Shown: piece by piece, positions 25,698-33,134 of the stretch | Position numbering within the stretch: position 1 is the stretch's first letter | How the letters are laid out: each line of letters starts with the position of its first letter | NCBI RefSeq assembly: GCF_029076695.1 | Contig: NZ_JARFIK010000001.1 | Coordinates: 248,001 to 312,000, forward strand | From: Adlercreutzia equolifaciens | Lineage (GTDB): Bacteria > Actinomycetota > Coriobacteriia > Coriobacteriales > Eggerthellaceae | Length of the DNA stretch: 64,000 nucleotides | Direction of reading: 5' to 3' | Position numbers and translations under genes: made by a program | Notes under the pieces: generated by a model | Database searches by the model: none | What the model was told of the DNA's origin: nothing | Seen by the model: only the letters and a program-made list of their open reading frames with translations

Positions 25698-26447
25698 TCA
25701 CTCATCCGCGAGCTTGTAGCCAACGCGCCAGACCGTAAGCAGGTAGCGAGGCTCGCTGGGGTTGTCCTCGATCTTCTCGCGAATCTTGCGCATAAACACG
25801 GTAATGGAGTTTTCGTCCACCTCGGCGACCTCGCCCCACAAATGCTCGTAGATGCGACGGCGCGTGAATACCTCGCCGGGCCTTTCAGCCAAAAGCGAGA
25901 GGATTTCAAACTCCTTGGCCGTAAGCGGCACCACCTCACCGCGCAGCCGCACCTCGTAGCGATCGAACAGCACCTCTAAGTCTCCCACCACCACGTGGTC
26001 GGGCCGGACACGGGCGACAGCTTCCGCGGCGGCATCGGCCTCATGCACCCGAGCATGCTGCATGTCGTCGCGATGACGACGCACATGAGCATCGATGCGC
26101 AGCAGCAACTCGTCAGCAATGAACGGTTTGGTCACGTAGTCGTCGGCTCCAGCCTTGAAGCCAGTGCTCTTATCCACGATATCGTTCTTAGCGGTCAAGA
26201 AGATAACGGGGATGCGCCGGCCCTCGTCGCGCATCTGGCGACACACATCGAAGCCGTTCATGCCCGGCATCATCACATCAAGCAGCAGGAGGTCGGGGCG
26301 CTCCTGATCAAGCAGGCGCAGCCCCTCTTTGCCGCTCAACGCGCCGCAGAATTCGTAGCCCTCTTCCTCTACCAAGTCGCGTAGGCTTTCGTGGATACCC
26401 GGGTCGTCATCGATGAGCATTACCTTGATGGGCTTATCCAATACCAT
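25698..26447 (-). CDS. OmpR/PhoB-family response regulator
   Basis: A 249-residue regulator. The receiver (residues about 8-120) has IDDDPG, the phospho-acceptor in LLDVMMPGMNG, Thr in FLTAKN and Lys-Pro in VTKPF. A linker of about 30 residues leads to a winged-helix DNA-binding domain (PLTAKEFEILSLLAERPGE, SITVFMRKIREKIE, VWRVGYKLAD). The frame runs further upstream, but the ATG at 26447, overlapping the kinase gene by 14 bases, begins the receiver correctly. It pairs with the heme-sensor kinase and probably controls the adjacent dmsA-dmsB genes. Confidence 0.9.
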   Translation of the reverse strand: MVLDKPIKVMLIDDDPGIHESLRDLVEEEGYEFCGALSGKEGLRLLDQERPDLLLLDVMMPGMNGFDVCRQMRDEGRRIPVIFLTAKNDIVDKSTGFKAGADDYVTKPFIADELLLRIDAHVRRHRDDMQHARVHEADAAAEAVARVRPDHVVVGDLEVLFDRYEVRLRGEVVPLTAKEFEILSLLAERPGEVFTRRRIYEHLWGEVAEVDENSITVFMRKIREKIEDNPSEPRYLLTVWRVGYKLADE

Positions 26448-28167
26448 GGGTATCCTCTTCCTCCTCGCGCGGCAAAGCAGGCGCCTGCCCAGCCGCCTCA
26501 CCCCTCTCCTCATCGGACAACGACGGGCCGTCTTGAGGAATGCGCACAATGAAAGTAGCCCCCTCACTGAGCGCGCTCTCCACCTGTACGCTACCGCCGT
26601 GCATCTCCACGTACTCGCGCACAATGGCAAGCCCCAGCCCCGTGCCGTTATAGCGCCGCGTCGATGACGAATCCACCTGAGCAAACTTCTCGAAAATGCG
26701 CTCGTGATCCGAAGGAGCAATGCCGATGCCCGTGTCGGCCACCACCAGCAGCACCTGGCGCGTCGCCTCGTCATAGGAAGCATCAACCCGCACGCTACCG
26801 CCATCGGGCGTGAATTTCACCGCATTGCCGCATAGGTTCTGCAGTACGTGCACCAGCTTATCGAAGTCGGCGTTCACCAGGGGAACATCGGGTGTCACGC
26901 TGCTCGAGAACGTCAAGTTCTCCTTTGCGGCCAGCGGTCCCACCGTGGCCTTCACTATGGACACCACATCCCCCAGGTCCACCACTTCGCAGTTCAGCCG
27001 CACGTGGCCCGCATCCAAGCGGCTCATTTCCAGAATGTCGTTGATCATCAGCATAAGCGCCTGGGAATTCGCCTCGATGCCCTTCAGGGCGCGGCACTCC
27101 TTCTCATCCGTGGCTACCACGTGCTTGTTCAGCAGCTCAGCGAAGGCCACAATGGAAGTCAGCGGCGTGCGCAGCTCGTGACTAACCATGGAGAGGAAGT
27201 CCGATTTGTATTGGTTCTCGTCCACCAGCTGGGCGTTCACCGACTCCAGCTGCTTGCGCTGGCGCTCAAGCACTTCGTTGGCCTGCTGCAACTGAGCCGT
27301 GCGATCGGCCACCTGATCTTCCAAGTTGGCATACACGTCGGCCAGCTCGCGGGCCATGCCATTGAACTCGCTGGTCAGCGTGCTCATTTCCTGCGAGGAC
27401 TCACTGTAGGAAAGCTGCACATTCAAATTACCTTCGGACACCTGGGTCACGCCGGCTTGGATTTTCCCCAACGGTCGCGTGACCAAATAGGTAAGGGCTA
27501 CGTACACCACCACCAGGCATACCGCCAGCATAACGGCGAAGAACAGCACGTCCTGCGCAATGGAGTCGCGTTCGTTTTGCTGGTACACATCAAGGGGCAT
27601 GATGATGCTGATGGCGCCACCCACGTCCCCCATTTGCCAACCCTCTTTCGGGTTGCCCGTCACATCTAATTCTCCCACAGGCTCGCCATGACACTGCAAG
27701 CACGCCTCTTCGATGGTCATAGGCGCCACATAGCGAAACACCTGCTCGCCTTCATAGTCGACGAAACCGTAGAAATCTTTTCGCTGCGAATCGGCATGAA
27801 AGGCTTCCAAGGCCTCGGCCTCGAAGGAGTCGGGAAGCCCCGCGTCGTTGCGGGGCTCGAAATTAACGAAGCGCGTCGTGTAGTCGGATTGAAGAGTGAA
27901 AACCTGACCAATAATGCGGCCGGCAATAGCGCAATGAAGTCCCTGGTAAACTCCATCTTCCGTAAAAGCTACCTCCGCCAAACGATCCTGGTTGTACACC
28001 ATAAACTCCCACACGGCATCCATTTGCTGAGCCAAGGCTCGTCCCTGCACGCGTAACTCGTTTTCAGTTTGCGTATGCTGGTTCTTCGTCGTCCACAGCA
28101 CGTTAGCGCCGAGCGATACGACCAGCAGCAACGCAATCAGACAAAGAAATTTCGTTTTCAGCTTCAT
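26434..28167 (-). CDS. Heme-sensor histidine kinase (Tll0287/DUF3365-type)
   Basis: A 577-residue membrane kinase. After a helix at about residues 7-25 comes an extracytoplasmic Tll0287-like domain with EEACLQCHG, a CxxCH c-type heme motif. A second helix (about 205-228) is followed by HAMP, a coiled coil, HisKA (SMVSHELRTPLTS) and HATPase_c (GNAVKFTPDGG, ADTGIGIA, GTGLGLAIV). It is complete and paralogous to the partial kinase at 1-1108. It overlaps the response-regulator gene and lies 90 bases after dmsB, separated by a terminator. Redox control of the DMSO-reductase-type enzyme is the likely role, inferred from context. Confidence 0.9.
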   Translation of the reverse strand: MKLKTKFLCLIALLLVVSLGANVLWTTKNQHTQTENELRVQGRALAQQMDAVWEFMVYNQDRLAEVAFTEDGVYQGLHCAIAGRIIGQVFTLQSDYTTRFVNFEPRNDAGLPDSFEAEALEAFHADSQRKDFYGFVDYEGEQVFRYVAPMTIEEACLQCHGEPVGELDVTGNPKEGWQMGDVGGAISIIMPLDVYQQNERDSIAQDVLFFAVMLAVCLVVVYVALTYLVTRPLGKIQAGVTQVSEGNLNVQLSYSESSQEMSTLTSEFNGMARELADVYANLEDQVADRTAQLQQANEVLERQRKQLESVNAQLVDENQYKSDFLSMVSHELRTPLTSIVAFAELLNKHVVATDEKECRALKGIEANSQALMLMINDILEMSRLDAGHVRLNCEVVDLGDVVSIVKATVGPLAAKENLTFSSSVTPDVPLVNADFDKLVHVLQNLCGNAVKFTPDGGSVRVDASYDEATRQVLLVVADTGIGIAPSDHERIFEKFAQVDSSSTRRYNGTGLGLAIVREYVEMHGGSVQVESALSEGATFIVRIPQDGPSLSDEERGEAAGQAPALPREEEEDTHGIG

Positions 28168-28211
28168 CGCACAACACCCCCTCCCCTCTTACGGTGCAGT
28201 GTATCTAAAGA

Positions 28212-28247
28212 TCGAAGCCGTGCGAAGGGAGGATCGCACGGCTTCGA
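28212..28247 (-). terminator. Terminator of the dmsA-dmsB transcript
   Basis: TCGAAGCCGTGCGA and TCGCACGGCTTCGA are perfect 14-bp arms around an eight-base loop, 10 bases past the dmsB stop. On the minus strand the stem is followed by TCTTT. It separates the reductase genes from the kinase gene. Confidence 0.7.
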
Positions 28248-28257
28248 CGAGAGAAAC

Positions 28258-28857
28258 TTACATGGTCAAGCGCTTCGGCTCACCCTCCAAGGCTGCCGGT
28301 CGAGCATCAATGACTACCGAAGGATCGGTCTGCGAGGCATCCGGCAGAACCGATATCTGGTTCACCCCGTCCGGATGGGCCGCACGAAGCTCCTCGATCG
28401 GGCCGAACTCAAGAGCGCGCATGGGGCAGGCGGCCACGCAAGCCGGCTGCTCGCCTGCAGCACGCAGGTTGATACACCCATCGCAGCGATGCACTACTTT
28501 CAGCTCCTTGATCAGCACCGGGTGGCTGTAGGGGCAGGCCTTCGTACAATACTCGCACCCGATGCACTTGTCGTCATCGTGCTGCACCGTGCCGTCTTCC
28601 TCGTTGATGTAGGTGGCACCAGCAGGGCACACTTCGACGCAGGCTGGCGTGTGGCAGTGATTGCAGGCGCCCGAGTAATGGAACACTGCGGGCTTGGGGA
28701 ACTCACCGATTTCAAACGTCTCGACCTTGCGGAACAAGTACCCCACATCCAAATCATTCTTGTCCTTGCAAGCCACCTGGCAAGTACGGCACCCCACGCA
28801 AGCTTGCTGGTTGAAGTAGAAGCCCTGCGGTGCTTTGTTCTCTTTAACGTCGGCCAT
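28258..28857 (-). CDS. dmsB: DMSO-reductase-type iron-sulfur subunit (DmsB-like)
   Basis: A 199-residue ferredoxin-like protein with four cysteine groups expected to hold four [4Fe-4S] clusters: CVGCRTCQVAC, CNHCHTPACVEVC, CIGCEYCTKAC and CDGCINLR...ACVAAC. It transfers electrons between a quinol oxidase module and the molybdopterin subunit encoded directly upstream. It has no signal peptide, so it would be carried out with DmsA by the Tat system. No membrane anchor gene is adjacent; the next gene is the sensor kinase. Confidence 0.92.
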   Translation of the reverse strand: MADVKENKAPQGFYFNQQACVGCRTCQVACKDKNDLDVGYLFRKVETFEIGEFPKPAVFHYSGACNHCHTPACVEVCPAGATYINEEDGTVQHDDDKCIGCEYCTKACPYSHPVLIKELKVVHRCDGCINLRAAGEQPACVAACPMRALEFGPIEELRAAHPDGVNQISVLPDASQTDPSVVIDARPAALEGEPKRLTM

Positions 28858-28860
28858 GGA

Positions 28861-31485
28861 TTATTCACCGTCCTTGCAGACAACGCGAAGCGGCTGATCG
28901 GCATCGGCGCCCAGCGCATCGCCCGTATACTTCTCAATCTTGCACAGAGCCGAGTTGTATCCCGAGGTGCCCTGGCCATTAGGAGCGGGACCCGTAAGGT
29001 AATTGTCGGCACCGGCCTGATCAATGCCCGTCGCCTCATCGACCGCCACCCAAGCGCCATGGGGAAGTGCGACCACACCAGGCATCAAGCCGGCATACAC
29101 GGTCGCATTGCGCACGCACTGCCCATAGGGGCTCGAGATGAGCACCGTATCGCCATCGGAAACTCCGGCGGCCTGGGCGTCAGCCGTGCTAATGAACACG
29201 GGGTTGGCCCATGCCTCACGCAACCAGCCGATATTGTCGAACACGCTGTGAGCACGACGCAGATAGTGAGGATTCATCACCTGCAGAGGGTACTCCGCCC
29301 CCTTCGCCGAGGCGTCCTCGTACCCGTTCGTCACCTTTACATAGGTGGGAATGGGGGTCACGTTGCTCCAGCCCATAGCGTTGTACGTGTCGGCCAGCGT
29401 CTGGCAGTAGATCTCCAGCTTGCCCGAGGGCGTTTCGACAGGGTTGGCCTCGGGATCCTTCACGAAGTCCTCGAAGGCAATATAGCCGTAGTTGTCACCC
29501 GGCTGGCGCTTCACCTGATAGACGCCAAGATCCTTCAGCTCCTGATAGGGCAGCTTACCCTCCTGCGGCGACCCTTCGACGCCCAGAGCATCGATGTCTT
29601 CCTGAGTAATGCCCACGGCCGGCACGTAGGTTTTGCCATCTTCGTCGCATACCTCCATAGAGGCCAGCTGGTTGAAGTACTGCTGCTTCACGTCGAAGGG
29701 GTACACATCCGTGCGAGAAAGACCCAGCTTCTCGGCCAGTTCGCAGGCGATGTCCTGATCGGACTTGCTTTCGTACAGAGGGTCGATAATCTGCTGGTAG
29801 GCCACCATCATCTCGCGGTTGGACTTGTGACCCAAGGTTCCTCCGAACAGACCATCAAAGCGCTCCCATTCGGTGCTGATGGGCAGAATAATGTCGGAGT
29901 ACCGCGCCGCCGTCGTGTAGAACTGCGCATGGGCCACCACCATGTCCACCTTGCGATGAGCCTCAATGGCTCGCGCCATACCCACATTCGTCTGCATCTT
30001 ATTGCCGCTGGAGTGGTAAATGACATGAATATCGATGTCGCGCTTCTCGGCAGGATCATAGTGCTTAGTACCCGTAAAGGTATACGTGCCATTGAGAACA
30101 GCGTCCCATACTTCGTTGCCGTTAATGTGGTCGTCCACCGGGTTTTCGATCTCAGGCAGGCCGTCCTTGCCCGCCTTAATGAGTGCAGGGCCGCCATTTC
30201 CCGAGGTCACGTGCATGGTAGTACCCGTCATATGACCAGACTTGCCCATATGGCCGCCCATGGCACCCACGGTCATGATAATCTGCGGCAGGTTGTCGGT
30301 GTCATTCACGCGAGCCGATGCCGCCGATACCAGGAAGGCCACCTTGTGATCCTTGCCCATGGCGCTTGCCAGCATGCGAATGTCCTCGGGGCTGGCACCG
30401 CAGATTTCGCTTGCCCACTCGGGCGTTTTGGGCGTGTGGTCGTAAGCACCCAGCACATAATCTTTAAAGTTGGTCTTTTCCTTGGCGTCGGCCGGCATGT
30501 GGTCGGCGTCGAAACCAACCGTACAACGGTTGAGGAAATCCCAATCAATCAGACCCTCAGCCTCATCCTGATCAAGCATGGCGTAGGCCACACCAAGCAG
30601 AAATGCCATATCAGTGGCAGGGCGAATGGGAATCCACTGGGCATCGAGAGTCGATGCCGTCTCACTGTACATGGGATCGATCACGATGAACTTCGCCCCA
30701 TTGGCCTTGGCCTGCCAATAGTTCCACATTTGACTGCCAGCAGCACTCCACGCAGGGTTCATGGCCATCATGACGATAGTTTCACAATTGCGCAGGTCAT
30801 AGCGGTCGTTAATGGTCTGATCCTGCATGTTGTCATGATGGAAGCCGATCAGAAACGGCGTCTTCGACCAAGAGCCATAGGAATTCGTATCCCAGAAGTT
30901 CGTGAAACCGCCAAAAGCGCCCAGCGTTCGCGTCATCTCGGGGTTCCACCCCTTAAGCAACAGGATCGAACGATTGCCGTACTGCTCCTTCGCCCGCTTT
31001 AGCCCGTCAGCCACATAGTCGAGCGCCTCATCCCAGCTGATGCGCTCCCATTCGTCTTTGCCGCGCAGTTCGCCGTTCGGGACATCGGGACTCCACCCCT
31101 TGCGCTTAAGCGGGTACTTGATACGGTCTTCTGCGAAAACTTGCTGCGACTGACTGCGGCCACGTAGGCATCCGCGCTGCTGGGGATAGTCGGGACTGTC
31201 CTCGTGAGTGTCGTCGGTCTTCTGACGAATCGGCTTGCCCTCGTGCACAAGCACTTTGTTCAAGCAGCGGCCGCCGCAATTATGCCAGCATGCTGCCGTA
31301 AGCCAGGTACCCTCCTCGGCTGGAGTCTCCCCCGTGGTAGCCAACTCGTCGCTCGAGCGGCTGGGAGACGAGCACGCCACCAACGAACCTCCCGCCAAAG
31401 CAACGGTTGCAGCCGCGCCGGCTTTCATGAAGGAGCGACGGTTCAGCATCGACGCCTGCTTGAACTTCTCAAGATAGGTTGCCAT
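28861..31485 (-). CDS. dmsA: Tat-exported molybdopterin oxidoreductase (DMSO reductase family catalytic subunit)
   Basis: An 874-residue enzyme. The ATG at 31485 has a GGAGGATC site; the frame upstream is not used. A twin-arginine signal (NRRSFMKAGAAATVALAGG) with a Cys at VACSS is followed by the [4Fe-4S] segment CWHNCGGRC with a fourth Cys at QRGCLRG. The molybdopterin domains follow (WDEALDYVADGL, DTNSYGSWS near the likely Mo ligand, VIDPMYSETAS) and a C-terminal cap (VLISSPYGQCVRNA, LPHGAW). The substrate (sulfoxide, N-oxide or an organic acceptor) cannot be assigned. It leads the dmsA-dmsB unit and its upstream gap contains repeat copy B. Confidence 0.92.
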   Translation of the reverse strand: MATYLEKFKQASMLNRRSFMKAGAAATVALAGGSLVACSSPSRSSDELATTGETPAEEGTWLTAACWHNCGGRCLNKVLVHEGKPIRQKTDDTHEDSPDYPQQRGCLRGRSQSQQVFAEDRIKYPLKRKGWSPDVPNGELRGKDEWERISWDEALDYVADGLKRAKEQYGNRSILLLKGWNPEMTRTLGAFGGFTNFWDTNSYGSWSKTPFLIGFHHDNMQDQTINDRYDLRNCETIVMMAMNPAWSAAGSQMWNYWQAKANGAKFIVIDPMYSETASTLDAQWIPIRPATDMAFLLGVAYAMLDQDEAEGLIDWDFLNRCTVGFDADHMPADAKEKTNFKDYVLGAYDHTPKTPEWASEICGASPEDIRMLASAMGKDHKVAFLVSAASARVNDTDNLPQIIMTVGAMGGHMGKSGHMTGTTMHVTSGNGGPALIKAGKDGLPEIENPVDDHINGNEVWDAVLNGTYTFTGTKHYDPAEKRDIDIHVIYHSSGNKMQTNVGMARAIEAHRKVDMVVAHAQFYTTAARYSDIILPISTEWERFDGLFGGTLGHKSNREMMVAYQQIIDPLYESKSDQDIACELAEKLGLSRTDVYPFDVKQQYFNQLASMEVCDEDGKTYVPAVGITQEDIDALGVEGSPQEGKLPYQELKDLGVYQVKRQPGDNYGYIAFEDFVKDPEANPVETPSGKLEIYCQTLADTYNAMGWSNVTPIPTYVKVTNGYEDASAKGAEYPLQVMNPHYLRRAHSVFDNIGWLREAWANPVFISTADAQAAGVSDGDTVLISSPYGQCVRNATVYAGLMPGVVALPHGAWVAVDEATGIDQAGADNYLTGPAPNGQGTSGYNSALCKIEKYTGDALGADADQPLRVVCKDGE

Positions 31486-31749
31486 TGATCCTCCTCTTCC
31501 TCTCGTGGCCCCGGAAGTCCTTCTCGGCTTCCGAGGCACGCTTTCAGAGTAAAAAATCCGCCTTGAGATAGCCATTACCTCTGTCCGCATTCTTTCTTTC
31601 CGAATTATTAACAGCCACTGACGCGACATTAAGAAGGAGCACAAATATCACTCGTAAATTAGCCCACGCAGAAACCGGGAGGGTGTGACCATCCAAACGC
31701 GGCGCTCCCGCGGGACAAACGCACCTAGAACAACCGCGGTTGGGTCCTC

Positions 31750-32014
31750 TGGTCAATCAGGACCCGTTTTCCATCGACGATATGTCAACAAGAGATTTTT
31801 GGTCAAACAGGGGCCGATTTCCATCGATTCGGTGGTCAATCAGCCTGCGTTTTCCATCGCGCCTTTTTGGCGTCGGGAAAAGACCAGGTCAGAAAGGCGG
31901 GCTCTCTTGCGCTCGTTTCGCAGTGGAAGCAAATCGATGGAAAACGCCGTCTGATTGACCAAAAAGTTCCTATTTACGGTGCGTCGATGGAAAACGGGCC
32001 CTGATTGACCATCC
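31750..32014. repeat. 265-bp palindromic repeat element, copy B
   Basis: The partner of copy A at a constant offset of 6516. Modules read TGGTCAATCAG...TTTTCCATCGA at 31750, a variant at 31800 (TGGTCAAACAG), another at about 31833, then inverted modules ending TGATTGACCA near 31960 and 32011. It fills the middle of the 839-base gap 31486-32324. The left part of that gap holds the dmsA upstream region. The right part (32015-32324) has no gene. Confidence 0.85.
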
Positions 32015-32145
32015 CGCAAGGTTCAGCAGAATTGGACTCAGCGAAACTTCTCTCGCCCCACCTGTTACCGTACCTCCTGGGACTGCGCACGAAAACACCA
32101 GCCTCTCCCAGGCAGTTCACGCTTTAATAGACAGGGAAACCAAGG

Positions 32146-32170
32146 GGTCCCGTTCGCGTAGCGGGCCCTG
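32146..32170 (-). terminator. Possible terminator downstream of iorB
   Basis: GGGTCCCG and CGGGCCC pair with one bulged T around a nine-base loop; on the minus strand the stem is followed by TTGGTTT. It lies about 155 bases past the iorB stop. Support is modest. Confidence 0.35.
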
Positions 32171-32324
32171 CATTACCCAACAGCGGCATTGGCGGCGGCA
32201 TTCTGGCGGATTGACGCCGATACGTTCATGCAAAGCATCAGCGGCAGCCGTGACCTCGGAGATCAGCCCCTGCCCGTACGCCCGGGCGAACAGCTCCCTA
32301 TCCGAACACCTGGACAGACAGTCC

Positions 32325-33134
32325 CTACCCGTACGCCTCGGCGGCGTGGTCGATGGCTTGGAGGTTCATGGCTACGAACTGGGGCTTTACGCAGGCCTCT
32401 ACCGCTTTCTTCACCTCGTCCAGCGTGAGGGGAATGCGGTTTTGCGCCACGGCCACCGCCAGCAGCATCATGTTGAGCGACTTGCGAGAACCCGGGCCCA
32501 AGGCCGTCACCAGCGCCTCATCGTTCACGGGCACGAACAACGGCACGGGATAGCCTCCGACGCCCGGGGCCTGGGCGTCTTTGCCCGCGGCAGCAAAAGT
32601 CCCACGCGCAGCGCTAGGGGCGCTTGCGCTGGTTGCGCCCGCACTGCAATCGCTGAGGCTGCGGCCATCCCCGACGGCGCCGGCCGCAGCTGCGGCGTCC
32701 CCGAACACCTCCTCGCGCTCCGCTTCCGCTTGCTGCTCCTGCGTGGCATTCTTTTGCAGGGCGTTTTCCAACGCGGCTACCACGTCGCCTGCGCGATAGG
32801 GCTGACTGGCCAGGGCCGCGGTTACGGGCTGGATGGCCGTGGTAGCCGTCACCAGCACGCCGCCTGGTGCCAAGTAGGGCAGTGCGCGGGCCGCCTCGCC
32901 CGGCTCAAGAGCAATGACCATGTCAGCGGTTCCCGGCGTGATCAGCGATGAGAACACTTCCTCACCCTCGGAGCCCATGCGCACATGGCTGGTGACGTTG
33001 CCGCCGCGCTGGGCCATGCCGATGGTCTCGGCGGTGCGCACCTGCCATCCACGGGCCAGCGCCGCCTGGGCCAGCACTTTCGCCGCCAGTACGGTGCCCT
33101 GACCACCTACGCCGGCAAGAAGAACGTTAATCAT
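32325..33134 (-). CDS. iorB: Indolepyruvate:ferredoxin oxidoreductase, beta subunit
   Basis: A 269-residue gamma-type 2-oxoacid:ferredoxin oxidoreductase subunit: LLAGVGGQGTVLAAKVLAQA at the start and the TAETIGMAQRGGNVTSHVR signature. With IorA it oxidatively decarboxylates aryl pyruvates to aryl-acetyl-CoA, reducing ferredoxin. The ATG at 33134 has a GGAGG site and overlaps iorA by eight bases. An Ala/Ser/Gly-rich insert of about 55 residues (roughly 140-195) splits the domain before YPVPLFVPVNDEALV; it is absent from the family core as I know it and looks like a flexible loop. Confidence 0.9.
   Translation of the reverse strand: MINVLLAGVGGQGTVLAAKVLAQAALARGWQVRTAETIGMAQRGGNVTSHVRMGSEGEEVFSSLITPGTADMVIALEPGEAARALPYLAPGGVLVTATTAIQPVTAALASQPYRAGDVVAALENALQKNATQEQQAEAEREEVFGDAAAAAGAVGDGRSLSDCSAGATSASAPSAARGTFAAAGKDAQAPGVGGYPVPLFVPVNDEALVTALGPGSRKSLNMMLLAVAVAQNRIPLTLDEVKKAVEACVKPQFVAMNLQAIDHAAEAYG

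Noticed and set aside
28069-31002. A 977-residue plus-strand frame opposite dmsA and dmsB
   Set aside because: Antisense shadow of the molybdoenzyme genes; no domain and no ribosome site.
31740-31958. 73-residue frames inside both palindromic repeats ending in the same 40 residues
   Set aside because: Identity follows from the DNA repeat; the frames cross inverted modules and have no ribosome site.
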